A DNA stretch of 61,855 nucleotides from Pseudoalteromonas shioyasakiensis. Its GTDB lineage: Bacteria > Pseudomonadota > Gammaproteobacteria > Enterobacterales > Alteromonadaceae. The stretch spans positions 1 to 61,855 of the forward strand of contig NZ_LRUE01000007.1 of the NCBI RefSeq assembly GCF_001550135.1, given 5' to 3'. The translations under genes and the position numbers were made by a program. Below the pieces are notes generated by a model. That model saw only the letters and a list, made by a program, of their open reading frames with translations. It did not search any database and was not told the origin of the DNA. Positions within the stretch are counted from its first letter, which is position 1. The number at the start of each line of letters is the position of its first letter. Positions 47,948 to 56,878 of this stretch are shown piece after piece.

Positions 47948-48870
47948 ACTACACCAATATCGCTGAGATGGCGTTTAATCAACCGTTATTGTTAACGGCA
48001 AGCTTGGCGAACACCATTGAAGCTTTTTTAACTCCTCGTGTTCTGGGCCTTAAAGTGGATAAGCACGAAAACCCAGAGAAAATTAGCGCCCAAGAATCTA
48101 CACCGATACCTTTAGGTGATCCTGAAAAGGGTGATCGAATTGTAGTAGTTCCAGTTCATGGAATCCTAGTGCCGCGACGAGGTTCAATTACAGATACGTG
48201 CGAAGAAGTCATGAGTTACGAGTTGCTACGTAGTCAAATTCAAAAAGCTCTAAATGATGAGTCAGTATTAGAGGTTGTCCTTGATATAAACAGCGGGGGT
48301 GGTACAGCCCAAGCAGCTTTTGAATGTGCAGAATTCATTTATCAAGCTCGCAGTATTAAACCTATACGAGCAATTATCAACTTCAATGCTTATTCAGGTG
48401 CGTATTTGATAGCTTCGGCTTGTACTGAGATTATTATTTCTGAAACCGCAGGTGTTGGTTCAATTGGTGTATATCAGAAACGCTTAGATTTAACTAAGGC
48501 ATATGAAGAAGCAGGGTATAAAGTCCACACATTCCACAGGGGTGCTACAAAGGTATTTTTTCATCCTGATGTAGAAATGAGCGAAGAAGAAAGAGCCCAC
48601 ACAGAACAGAACATTGAAAACACATATCAGAAGTTTGTTGGTGCAGTTGCAAAGTATCGCGAGCTAAGTTTAAGCGAAGTGCAAGCAACAGAAGCTGATA
48701 CTTACGAGGGTCAAGCTGCAATAGCCTTAAAGTTGGCGGATCGACTCGCCACACCTCAAGATGCAATTAACCAAATTGCGCTATCCGCTGTTCAGCGTTC
48801 AAGCACCCCGACGCTCTCGAAGAAAATATCAGTACAAGCTGCTTCGCTACTGTTAAACACGCCGAAATAA
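47935..48870 (+). CDS. Head maturation protease (S49/SppA-like)
   Basis: This 311-residue protein has GILVPRRG, the oxyanion part DINSGGGTAQAAFE, the nucleophile motif NAYSGAYLIASAC (Ser154) and GATKVFFHP with Lys206, 52 residues on. This is the Ser-Lys pair of S49 proteases. It would trim the capsid N-terminal delta domain and scaffold. It is coupled to the portal gene by overlap. Confidence 0.9.
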   Translation: MPQINYTNIAEMAFNQPLLLTASLANTIEAFLTPRVLGLKVDKHENPEKISAQESTPIPLGDPEKGDRIVVVPVHGILVPRRGSITDTCEEVMSYELLRSQIQKALNDESVLEVVLDINSGGGTAQAAFECAEFIYQARSIKPIRAIINFNAYSGAYLIASACTEIIISETAGVGSIGVYQKRLDLTKAYEEAGYKVHTFHRGATKVFFHPDVEMSEEERAHTEQNIENTYQKFVGAVAKYRELSLSEVQATEADTYEGQAAIALKLADRLATPQDAINQIALSAVQRSSTPTLSKKISVQAASLLLNTPK

Positions 48871-48897
48871 ATCCCTGCCTCGCGGCAGATTTAACCA

Positions 48898-48924
48898 AAA
48901 AGGTCGCATTCGCGGCCTTTTTTT
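48898..48924 (+). terminator. Intrinsic terminator before the capsid gene
   Basis: GGTCGC-ATTC-GCGGCC (one G-U pair) flanked by AAAA and seven T lies between protease and capsid. In a single late transcript this would cut capsid expression unless polymerase is antiterminated. Confidence 0.82.
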
Positions 48925-48947
48925 ATATCAAAAAAGGTAAAAAAACT

Positions 48948-50225
48948 ATGACTATCCAGCAGTTAATTGAGGCGATGAATAACCGCGCTCAACAGGTAAA
49001 AGCACTCGCCGCGATTGAGGCGAAAGGTGAAGAACTAACGGAAGAACAGCACCAACAGTTCGTAACACTACAAAAAGAGCACGCAGAGTTAGGGGAGAAG
49101 TTAACTCGTGCTCGTGCAGCTGAGCAGATCGCTATTCAAGAAGCTACGCCAATTGCTAACAAATCAGGCCCATCGGTTCATGTAAAAAAAGAAGCTGAGA
49201 ATTACCCTGGTGCTAAAATTGCTCGCTTTGGTATGGCGATCGCTGCAGGCCGAGGTAATTTACAAGATGCACAGAAATTTGCTGAAACTGAATTAAATGA
49301 TAAAGATGTGGCGATGGCTGTTTCTACAGCGGCAGGTTCTGGTGGTGCGCTAGTTCCAGAGAATTTAAGCTCAGACTTTATCGAATTATTGCGCCCGCGC
49401 AGTATTGTTCGAAAACTTGGCGCCACTGTTATGCCGTTACCTAATGGAAACTTAACAATTCCTCGTCATACAGGTGGCGCAGTATCAGGCTATAAAGCTG
49501 AAAATGAGCCTCGTAACGCTGATACTCAAACATTAGATGATGTGAAGTTATCTGCAAAAACTCAGATGACGATCGTACCAATTTCTAATGAGTTAATTGG
49601 CAAAGCTGGCCGAAATGTAGAAAGTATCTTTTTAAAAGATATGCTTGCCGCTACAGCAACACGACAAGATAAAGCTTTCCTGCGTGATGATGGTACAAAT
49701 AACACTCCTACAGGTATGCGTAAAACAGCCCTAGATTCAGGGCGAGTTAAAGCATTTTCAGGTGATAAGACCGATATTTTAATTATCGATCAGTACTTAG
49801 ATAGCTTGATTCTAACACTAGAAGAAAGCGATTCAGCGATGATTATGCCTGCATGGGGTTTATCACCTCGAACTGCTATTTACTTAGCGGGCTTACGAGA
49901 TGGTAATGGTAACAAGGTTTACCCAGAAATGGCCCAAGGCGAACTTAAGGGCTATCCATACGCTAAAACGACTAACATCCCTGTTAATTTAGGTACAGGT
50001 CTAGCTATGTCTGAAATCTATTTTGCAGATTTTAACGATGTGATTATTGGTGAAGCCGAAGAAATGACCATCGATTTTAGTCGTGAAGCAACATATAACG
50101 ATGCTTCAGGAAATCTAGTTTCTGCCTATTCTCGAAATCAATCAGTATTACGCCTAGTTACTGGTAATGATATTGGTTTCCGCCATTTAGAAGGTCTTGT
50201 GTTAGGAACTGACATTAGTTTCTAA
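48948..50225 (+). CDS. Major capsid protein (HK97 fold)
   Basis: This 425-residue protein has an N-terminal coiled coil (residues 1-70; the delta domain acting as scaffold), then the core with AAGSGGALVPENLSSDFIEL, ATVMPLPNGNLTIPRHTG, FLRDDGTNNTPTGMRKTALD and a C-terminal DVIIGEAEEMTIDFSREATY. The linker after about residue 75 is the likely cleavage area for the S49 protease. Confidence 0.96.
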   Translation: MTIQQLIEAMNNRAQQVKALAAIEAKGEELTEEQHQQFVTLQKEHAELGEKLTRARAAEQIAIQEATPIANKSGPSVHVKKEAENYPGAKIARFGMAIAAGRGNLQDAQKFAETELNDKDVAMAVSTAAGSGGALVPENLSSDFIELLRPRSIVRKLGATVMPLPNGNLTIPRHTGGAVSGYKAENEPRNADTQTLDDVKLSAKTQMTIVPISNELIGKAGRNVESIFLKDMLAATATRQDKAFLRDDGTNNTPTGMRKTALDSGRVKAFSGDKTDILIIDQYLDSLILTLEESDSAMIMPAWGLSPRTAIYLAGLRDGNGNKVYPEMAQGELKGYPYAKTTNIPVNLGTGLAMSEIYFADFNDVIIGEAEEMTIDFSREATYNDASGNLVSAYSRNQSVLRLVTGNDIGFRHLEGLVLGTDISF

Positions 50226-50239
50226 ACCATTAAGTTAAT

Positions 50240-50260
50240 TAGCCCTGCAATGCAGGGCTA
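50240..50260 (+). other. Perfect 21-bp palindrome after the capsid gene
   Basis: TAGCCCTGCA-A-TGCAGGGCTA is a perfect 10-1-10 palindrome without a T run, 15 bases behind the capsid stop. It may stabilise the capsid mRNA end. Confidence 0.55.
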
Positions 50261-50277
50261 CAAAAAAGGGTTTGATC

Positions 50278-50778
50278 ATGGCTACGCAAACAGCACAGCA
50301 AAAAAAAGCAGCTGAACAAAAAGCAGCTGAACAAAAAGCAGCTGAACAAAAAGCAGCTGAAGAAAAGGCAGCTGAAGAAAAGGCAGCTGAAGAAAAAGCA
50401 GCTGCAGAAAAGGCAGCTGAAGAAAAAGCAGCTGCAGAAAAGGCAGCTGAAGAAAAAGCAGCTGCAGAAAAGGCAGCTGAAGAAAAGGCAGCTGAAGAAA
50501 AGGCAGCTGAAGAAAAGGCAGCTGCAGAAAAGGCAGCTGAAGAAAAAGCAGCTGAAGAAAAGGCAGATGTAGAAAAAGCAGCCGCAGAACAAACAGCTGA
50601 AGGAAAAGCGGCTGAAGAAAAAGCGGCAGCTATTGAAGAAGCCACTAAAAACAAAAAGAAAATTCTAAAATTCCACGCCCCCCATAAGGCATGGGCTAAT
50701 GGTGACATTGCAGGATTTGACAACGAAAAAGCAGATTCAATCCTTGCATTGAAACCTAGTGTTGCTCGTCTTTGGTAA
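50278..50778 (+). CDS. Lys/Ala/Glu-repeat head protein
   Basis: I start at ATG 50278 (MATQTAQQKK) behind AAAAAAGGG. The 166-residue product has about 18 five-residue repeats of the type KAAEE or KAAAE, which predict a long, stable single helix, as in TolA. A linker and a small C-terminal domain follow (KILKFHAPHKAWANGDIAGF, ending KPSVARLW). That domain is like small head proteins coded directly after the capsid gene. It may decorate the capsid or join head and connector. Repeat number is likely to vary. Confidence 0.75.
   Translation: MATQTAQQKKAAEQKAAEQKAAEQKAAEEKAAEEKAAEEKAAAEKAAEEKAAAEKAAEEKAAAEKAAEEKAAEEKAAEEKAAAEKAAEEKAAEEKADVEKAAAEQTAEGKAAEEKAAAIEEATKNKKKILKFHAPHKAWANGDIAGFDNEKADSILALKPSVARLW
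50308..50577 (+). repeat. 15-bp tandem repeat in the head-protein gene
   Basis: About 18 units of GCAGCTGAAGAAAAG and variants (GAACAAAAA, GCAGAAAAG) run in frame and then degenerate. The copy at the window start begins part-way through this array (1-149). Confidence 0.92.
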
Positions 50779-50805
50779 ACGAATAAATCAAAAACCGTGA
50801 GAGTC

Positions 50806-50842
50806 AAAGCCGACTAGCCCTGATCTTCTAGTCGGCTTTTTT
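50806..50842 (+). terminator. Intrinsic terminator (second copy)
   Basis: Same 11-bp stem and T run as at 378-414. Confidence 0.85.
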
Positions 50843-50855
50843 ATATGAGAATCCT

Positions 50856-51200
50856 ATGTTAATTGACCTTGCCCGCGCTAAAGACCAACTAGGTATCGAT
50901 CAAGCTGATAATTTTGAAGATACCCGCATAACCCGCCTTATCAACCAAGCAATTGGTTTAGTGTGTAGCGATATTGGTCGATTAATTTATCAAACTGCAG
51001 CTGAGGTTCCCGAAGGTACCGAGGCGCCAATCATCCTTGATGAATTGCAAACTTATCAGCTAGCCAACCTAGAAACAGCCTGTTTACTGCAAATCAGCAG
51101 CTTAGACAGCAATCGGGAGGTTGAAATTGTCAATAGCATGGCAAAAAACCCCGCTTACACCACGGCAATTAAGCAATTTAAACGTGTATTGATAGGTTAG
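50856..51200 (+). CDS. Head-tail connector protein (second copy)
   Basis: Identical in protein sequence to the gene at 428-772; part of the terminal redundancy. Confidence 0.8.
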   Translation: MLIDLARAKDQLGIDQADNFEDTRITRLINQAIGLVCSDIGRLIYQTAAEVPEGTEAPIILDELQTYQLANLETACLLQISSLDSNREVEIVNSMAKNPAYTTAIKQFKRVLIG

Positions 51201-51202
51201 CC

Positions 51203-51526
51203 ATGAAAAAACGACTTTCATCAAGCGAAAAACGTACTTGGGCAATTCTGTTTTCTACTCAATTAGTTAAAGGCTCACTTGGAAAAGAAGAACAAAAAAC
51301 AAAAGTTGGTCGTGTAAAAGGCAGTTACAAAAAGCAGCGCGGCGGTATTGTTAACCACCAAACGCAAGAAGTAAGCACAGCGCAAGTCAGTTTTGCTATT
51401 GATTATCGGGCCGCGTTCATGAACGTTAACGTTGTCGAGCTAAACGGCCAACAATACGAAGTGAAAGACACGACTAACGTGGGCCTTGAAAACCATACCA
51501 TTATCTTTGATTTAGAGTTGGTCTAG
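51203..51526 (+). CDS. Head closure protein (second copy)
   Basis: Identical to 775-1098; part of the terminal redundancy. Confidence 0.65.
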   Translation: MKKRLSSSEKRTWAILFSTQLVKGSLGKEEQKTKVGRVKGSYKKQRGGIVNHQTQEVSTAQVSFAIDYRAAFMNVNVVELNGQQYEVKDTTNVGLENHTIIFDLELV

Positions 51527-51528
51527 TC

Positions 51529-52038
51529 ATGGAAATTAGAGGTAATGTGCTTGGCCTAAAAGAGCTTGAAAAAGCACTTAAGAAAGTAGAGGGCCAAACA
51601 AAAGGCAAAGTACTTCGCTCTGCATTAAGAAAAGCCGCAAAGCCTGTTCATGAAGATATGACCCGTGATGCCAATACTAAGTTTGGCAAAGAAACAGGCC
51701 AAATGGCTGAGTCAACAAAAATTAAAACAGCCATCAATAAAAAGGGTGATCACAGCATATTCGACGCAGCTGCTTATGTCGGGGTTTACCACAACAAAAA
51801 AGCTCAAGCGGCGGCTGGCTCGTTAATTCCTTCGCCTATTATCGCCTATTGGTTAGAAACGGGTGTGCAACCGCACATTTTAAACCCAGACGGATTAAAT
51901 AACTTGATGCACCCGGGCATTGTCGGCGTGCCATTTGTGCGCCCCGCCCTAATTAATAATGAATTTCGCGTTGTTAGCATAGTGAAAGTAGAGCTAGCAA
52001 AAGGCATCGAGCGAGCATTAAAAAGGCAATCGACATGA
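51529..52038 (+). CDS. HK97 gp10-like protein (second copy)
   Basis: Identical to 1101-1610; part of the terminal redundancy. Confidence 0.8.
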   Translation: MEIRGNVLGLKELEKALKKVEGQTKGKVLRSALRKAAKPVHEDMTRDANTKFGKETGQMAESTKIKTAINKKGDHSIFDAAAYVGVYHNKKAQAAAGSLIPSPIIAYWLETGVQPHILNPDGLNNLMHPGIVGVPFVRPALINNEFRVVSIVKVELAKGIERALKRQST

Positions 52039-52403
52039 TAGAACTGGCCATACCCAGCATTTTAAGCCTTGTTTTAGATAATGTTTATCACATCAAAATA
52101 TCTGAAATGAACAAAGATGCAGCCTTATGCTGGAAAATTGTAACCGACAAGCGAAACGACGTATTAAGCGGCTATGGCCAGCGCGTTGCTCGCGTGCAAA
52201 TTAGCTCAGTATCAAGTGACCCATTGCAAGTAAGTTCACTCAGCAAAGAACTTCGCTATTTTTTACGAAATATTCAAGGTTCATTTGATGGCGTAACGAT
52301 TAATTCAATATCAGAAAAAGAAACCATACCCGATTACAGTGGCGATCCTGATGTTCACCGCAAGATAATCGATTTTAATTTTCACTACGGAGAACAACCA
52401 TGA
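52035..52403 (+). CDS. Tail terminator protein (second copy)
   Basis: Identical to 1607-1975; part of the terminal redundancy. Confidence 0.65.
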   Translation: MIELAIPSILSLVLDNVYHIKISEMNKDAALCWKIVTDKRNDVLSGYGQRVARVQISSVSSDPLQVSSLSKELRYFLRNIQGSFDGVTINSISEKETIPDYSGDPDVHRKIIDFNFHYGEQP

Positions 52404-52837
52404 ACCCGATTTTTCCTGACGGCTCAAAATTAATGATCAAGCCACTTGCTGGTTCTGAATTTGTTGAAGTTATCGGCTTCGACGGTTTAGGTGGCAAGCT
52501 AAGTGCCGATGGCACGTTAAAAAATGACACCACTTTATCAGACGCAGGTCAGGTGTATGGCGCAAGCAGTAAAAAAGATGGTGGCGAACGCTCAATCGTA
52601 TGCCGCCTAGATGCTACCGGCTCTGATCCTGGTCACGCAGAATGTGCTAAAGCGGCTGATGATAATCAAGAGCGCGAGCTACAAGTGAAAATAGGAACAT
52701 CAGGCAAACACATTCCTTTTACAGCTGTGTTTGCTGACTGGGGCGTTGGTGAGATCGAAGAAGAAAAGAGCCTACGCATGATAGGCAAAATTGGCGTTAA
52801 CTTTTGGGGGAAATTAACAAATGACGCAGCTGAATAA
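52400..52837 (+). CDS. Major tail tube protein (second copy)
   Basis: Identical to 1972-2409; part of the terminal redundancy. Confidence 0.75.
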   Translation: MNPIFPDGSKLMIKPLAGSEFVEVIGFDGLGGKLSADGTLKNDTTLSDAGQVYGASSKKDGGERSIVCRLDATGSDPGHAECAKAADDNQERELQVKIGTSGKHIPFTAVFADWGVGEIEEEKSLRMIGKIGVNFWGKLTNDAAE

Positions 52838-53174
52838 ACAAAACTTCTTTGCAAAACTAGGCATTCTTCACCGTGAAAAAGTGACACTTGCAGGTCTTGG
52901 TGATGTGTATGTAAAAGCGTTAACAGTGAAAGAAGGTGAAGAATTTGAGCGCTTAGCTTACAACACTGATGGTCAGTTTAAAGATGACACATCAGCGAAA
53001 TCGTTAATGGTCATCATGACTGTTGAAGATAAAGGCGGTAACAAGTTATTCAATTTAGATGATCTTGAACAACTAACAAGCATGCCAGCGGCGCCAATCA
53101 ACAAGCTGTTTTCCGCTGCAATGAAACTAAACAGTATCACCGAAAATGATATTGAAGAACTGAAAAAAAACTAG
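52821..53174 (+). CDS. Tail assembly chaperone, gpG-like (second copy)
   Basis: Identical to 2393-2746. The slippery heptamer AAAAAAC lies at 53165-53171. Confidence 0.85.
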   Translation: MTQLNKQNFFAKLGILHREKVTLAGLGDVYVKALTVKEGEEFERLAYNTDGQFKDDTSAKSLMVIMTVEDKGGNKLFNLDDLEQLTSMPAAPINKLFSAAMKLNSITENDIEELKKN

Positions 53175-53386
53175 AGTCTGACGGGTGGCGGTGCTTCTTA
53201 TTTGCTTACGCTGAAAAAATAAGTCGCACCCCGTTTGAACTTGAACGCCAAATAACCCACAAGCAACTTGCTGAATTGTATGCCTTTGAATTGTTGAGAA
53301 ACAAAGAAAAACCAAAACGCAAACAACTATCAGAAGATGAAACCCTCGCCTACTTAGCTAATTTCATGGGGCCGCAAAGTCAATGA
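53171..53386 (+). CDS. Tail chaperone frameshift extension (second copy)
   Basis: Identical to 2743-2958; the -1 frame stays open for 71 codons to the TGA at 53384-53386. Confidence 0.8.
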   Translation, partial: LESDGWRCFLFAYAEKISRTPFELERQITHKQLAELYAFELLRNKEKPKRKQLSEDETLAYLANFMGPQSQ

Positions 53387-55638
53387 GTACACTCGCCAGT
53401 TTAAACGTCATGATCGGCGGCAACAGTGTTGCCCTACGAAAAGAGCTAACCCGCACTAGTAAACGTCTTCAAGAGTTTTCAAAAAACGCCCGCAACAATA
53501 TTAATAAATATGGTAAAGCGGGCGTTGTTGCAGGGGGTTTAGTTGTGGGCTCTTTGCTTGCTATCTACAAACAGCAAGCAACTGTGATCGACCAAACAGC
53601 AAAATATGCTGACAGTATCGGCATTCAAACTAGCGCATTGACTGAACTAAGGCATGCAGCTGGTTTGTCTGGGGTAAGCGTTAAAGACCTCGATAAAAGT
53701 GTAGAAAACCTTACACGGCGCGTAGCAGACGCCGCTTTTAAAGGCACAGGCCCATTAAAAGACACCCTCGACGCGCTAAAAATAGATGTAAATGAGCTAA
53801 ATAAACTCAAACCTGATCAGCAACTAGGCATTTTAGCCGATGCATTATCAGAGGTATCAAGCCAATCAGAGCGAACACGTATCGCTTACGAGTTATTTGG
53901 GCGTTCAGGCATTGGCATGCTTAAGCTGCTTGAAGGTGGCAGCGCAGGGTTAAATGCCATGCGCAATGAGGCCCAACAACTTGGCTTAAGCCTAAACCGT
54001 ATTGATGCCAATAAAATCGAAATGGCCAATGATAATATTGCCCGCGCTGAGTCTGTCTGGGGCAGCTTTAGCCAACACTTGGCAACAGAAGCCGCGCCCG
54101 TTATAGGCTCACTAGCCGAATTATTCCTAGAAAACGCCAAGCAAGTTGGCGGCATGGGCAGTTACGCAGCTGACACCGTTGGTGTATTGGTAAAAGGTGC
54201 AGGGTTCGTTGGTAATGCCTGGCGTGGCATACAAGTTATTTGGCAAGGTTTAAAAGTCAGTTTTCAGGGCTTAAAGCTACTTACTATTGAGGGGTTAAAC
54301 CTCATGAGTAAAGCTTACACGGCGTTTGCCGAAGGAGTGGTAAAAACAGTTATTCTACCGCTACAAAAAGCCCTCGATTTAGCCGGTTACTTAAATGATG
54401 ATGCGGCAACGCTTGCGGCTGATCTGCGAGAGCTAACCACATTTGAACCTATTACACTGTTTGATGAAGCACAAACAAATCAAGCGTATATTGAAGCCCG
54501 CGAAGCAACGGCCAAACTGCATGAGCTAATGCTAGAACCTATCCCAGCGCAAAATATCGATGCATGGTATGCAGAAGTTAAAGCCCGTTTTGATTCACTG
54601 GCTCAAACCTATGTTGGCGGCCTTAATTATAACGGTGACAATAAAGGCGGTGGGGATGATACCCCAACCAAAGAGCAAACGAACCCATACGCTGCACAAA
54701 TTGCTCAAGCACAAGAATATTACGCTGTTCGTCAATTAATGCGCGAAAACGATTGGACAGAAGAAAAAGCCCAACTGCAGGTGCAGTTAAATGAATACGC
54801 AGAAGCCAATGCAGCCCGCAAACTAACAGATGATGAATACCGCTTGCTATCAAAGCAAGCAACAGAACTTTATCAGGCTGAGCAGCTAGAACAACACCAA
54901 GGGTTTTTAGCACAGCTGCAAGAACAGGTGCAGCTGACCACTGAAAACTTCGATACGATGTGGGGAAATACGTTTGATCGCTTCACGCAAGGTGTTGGTG
55001 AGTCAGTTGCCAACGCAGTTATGACACAGCAAAGCTTTGCTGACTCAATGCGCGATGTAATGCGCGGCGTGCTGCGCTCGACTATCGCCGCATTAGCTGA
55101 AATGGGTGCAAAGCGTTTAGCACTATGGGCCACCGAAAAGCTATTAAATAAAGCGACTGCGACCAGTGCTGCCACCACAATGACAACCAGCGCACAAGCA
55201 ATGGCATTAACGGCAGGTCTAAATGCCTTTGCATCAACTGCAGCTATTCCAATTGTGGGCCCAATTTTAGCGCCTGGCGCAATGGCCGCTGCGCTTGCTG
55301 TATCACAACCAATGGCCATGGCTGTGGGGGGTATCTCTGCGGGCATGGTTGGTATGGCGCACAGCGGTATTGATGCGGTACCAACCGAGGGTACGTGGTT
55401 ACTCGACAAGGGCGAACGTGTTTATACAAACGAAAGCGTTGATAAACTCGACAGAATGTACGAAATCATTGCAAACCGAAGTGGCAATGATGATCAGGGC
55501 GGTGGTGCCCGCGAGGTGCATATTTCCCCGCAGTTTTTCATTGAAAACAACACTAATGACGCAATGACAGAGTGGTTTGACAACAACATAAATCGCATCG
55601 CTCAAAAGCTGCAAGACGTTATCGATATTCCACATTAA
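53383..55638 (+). CDS. Tape measure protein (second copy)
   Basis: Identical to 2955-5210; part of the terminal redundancy. Confidence 0.92.
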   Translation: MSTLASLNVMIGGNSVALRKELTRTSKRLQEFSKNARNNINKYGKAGVVAGGLVVGSLLAIYKQQATVIDQTAKYADSIGIQTSALTELRHAAGLSGVSVKDLDKSVENLTRRVADAAFKGTGPLKDTLDALKIDVNELNKLKPDQQLGILADALSEVSSQSERTRIAYELFGRSGIGMLKLLEGGSAGLNAMRNEAQQLGLSLNRIDANKIEMANDNIARAESVWGSFSQHLATEAAPVIGSLAELFLENAKQVGGMGSYAADTVGVLVKGAGFVGNAWRGIQVIWQGLKVSFQGLKLLTIEGLNLMSKAYTAFAEGVVKTVILPLQKALDLAGYLNDDAATLAADLRELTTFEPITLFDEAQTNQAYIEAREATAKLHELMLEPIPAQNIDAWYAEVKARFDSLAQTYVGGLNYNGDNKGGGDDTPTKEQTNPYAAQIAQAQEYYAVRQLMRENDWTEEKAQLQVQLNEYAEANAARKLTDDEYRLLSKQATELYQAEQLEQHQGFLAQLQEQVQLTTENFDTMWGNTFDRFTQGVGESVANAVMTQQSFADSMRDVMRGVLRSTIAALAEMGAKRLALWATEKLLNKATATSAATTMTTSAQAMALTAGLNAFASTAAIPIVGPILAPGAMAAALAVSQPMAMAVGGISAGMVGMAHSGIDAVPTEGTWLLDKGERVYTNESVDKLDRMYEIIANRSGNDDQGGGAREVHISPQFFIENNTNDAMTEWFDNNINRIAQKLQDVIDIPH

Positions 55639-55656
55639 TAAAAATAAGGCTGTTCA

Positions 55657-56271
55657 ATGGCAACGTTCCCAGAGCAATTTATATTGCCGCAAAAATTGCG
55701 TATTCGCAGCTTAGACAGCACTCAGACAGACCCAACGCTGGGCGGTATTAGCAATAAAAACCGTATTGCTTATCGCCATCGATGGGGCTTTGATATGACC
55801 ACCCCAAAACTTAATTACGAAAGAGCCATGGCGCTTTATGCATTTATTTGCTCGATGGGTGGTCGCTTTGGTGTATGCACAATGAAAAATCCGCTCCCTC
55901 AGTTGGGGGCCGGTGCTGAAAATGCGCTCGTTCGTACCAGTGCTGAACAAGGCGATACAACCACCGCGTTATATGCCATGAATAACAACGTGCTTGGTGC
56001 ATTGAAAGCAGGTGATTACATTCAGTTTGATAACCACACAAAAGCTTACATGGTAACAGCGGTGCTTAACACTAATGGTGTAGGCCAAGGTACGGTGAGT
56101 TTTACGCCTAATTTACGTGTTGCTGTGCCAGCGGGTACACCCATGAAATCGGGCGGCAATGTGCATTTTAGTCTTGAACTTAAAAGCGATGATCAAGACA
56201 TACAGCATCGTGCAGACACCGATCGCGAGGTGGCAATTAAAGTCGAGTTTGAGGAATACATTAATGATTAG
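55657..56271 (+). CDS. Minor tail protein (second copy)
   Basis: Identical to 5229-5843; part of the terminal redundancy. Confidence 0.65.
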   Translation: MATFPEQFILPQKLRIRSLDSTQTDPTLGGISNKNRIAYRHRWGFDMTTPKLNYERAMALYAFICSMGGRFGVCTMKNPLPQLGAGAENALVRTSAEQGDTTTALYAMNNNVLGALKAGDYIQFDNHTKAYMVTAVLNTNGVGQGTVSFTPNLRVAVPAGTPMKSGGNVHFSLELKSDDQDIQHRADTDREVAIKVEFEEYIND

Positions 56272-56878
56272 TTTAAACCCCGAACTTAAACAATTATTAA
56301 AAGGCCCACACACCACAGCTTTGTTACTTACGGTGCATTTTTCCACCCCGTTTAGAGCAACAAACAGCGGTGCCAGCTTAAAACACAACGGTGCCACATT
56401 CGTAAAGGGCTATTGGTCTGATGAGGGCATACGAACCGAGCAACAGGGTAGCCCCAAGGTGGGTGAGGTACCCATCACCTTAAAAGCAATTGATAGCGCC
56501 ATTTCGGCGCTTTTTTTTTCTGAAAATTGGCTAAACACCCCCGTTACAGTCGAAAAAGCATGGCTAAACAGCGATGGCAAAATTGCCTTTACGCAAGTTA
56601 TTTACAAAGGGCTTATCGCTGAAAAGGGCGGCGAAGAATCAGAAAAAACAGCAAATATCACCCTGAAATCGGCCTCTATCTGGGCTGACTTCGAAGCGGC
56701 TAGAGGCCGCAAAGCCACTCATAAATCCCAACAGCTTTTTTACCCAAACGATATGGGTATGGAGTTTTCGGGCAGCGTTATTAGCGATATTCCTTGGGGT
56801 CGCGAAGGTAAAAGCCCTGCCATTTCTTCGGCAGGGCGCGGTAATCGTGGTGCGACTGAGCAGCAGGAACAAAAATGA
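56264..56878 (+). CDS. Tail-tip protein, BR0599-like (second copy)
   Basis: Identical to 5836-6450 with the start moved to the ATG at 56264 for the same reason. Confidence 0.7.
   Translation: MISLNPELKQLLKGPHTTALLLTVHFSTPFRATNSGASLKHNGATFVKGYWSDEGIRTEQQGSPKVGEVPITLKAIDSAISALFFSENWLNTPVTVEKAWLNSDGKIAFTQVIYKGLIAEKGGEESEKTANITLKSASIWADFEAARGRKATHKSQQLFYPNDMGMEFSGSVISDIPWGREGKSPAISSAGRGNRGATEQQEQK

Noticed and set aside
50235..50807. Minus-strand frames of 190 and 117 residues rich in Ser/Ala/Phe or Cys/Phe
   Set aside because: They are the reverse reading of the 15-bp tandem repeat. The plus frame has a start, ribosome site and a meaningful C-terminal domain.
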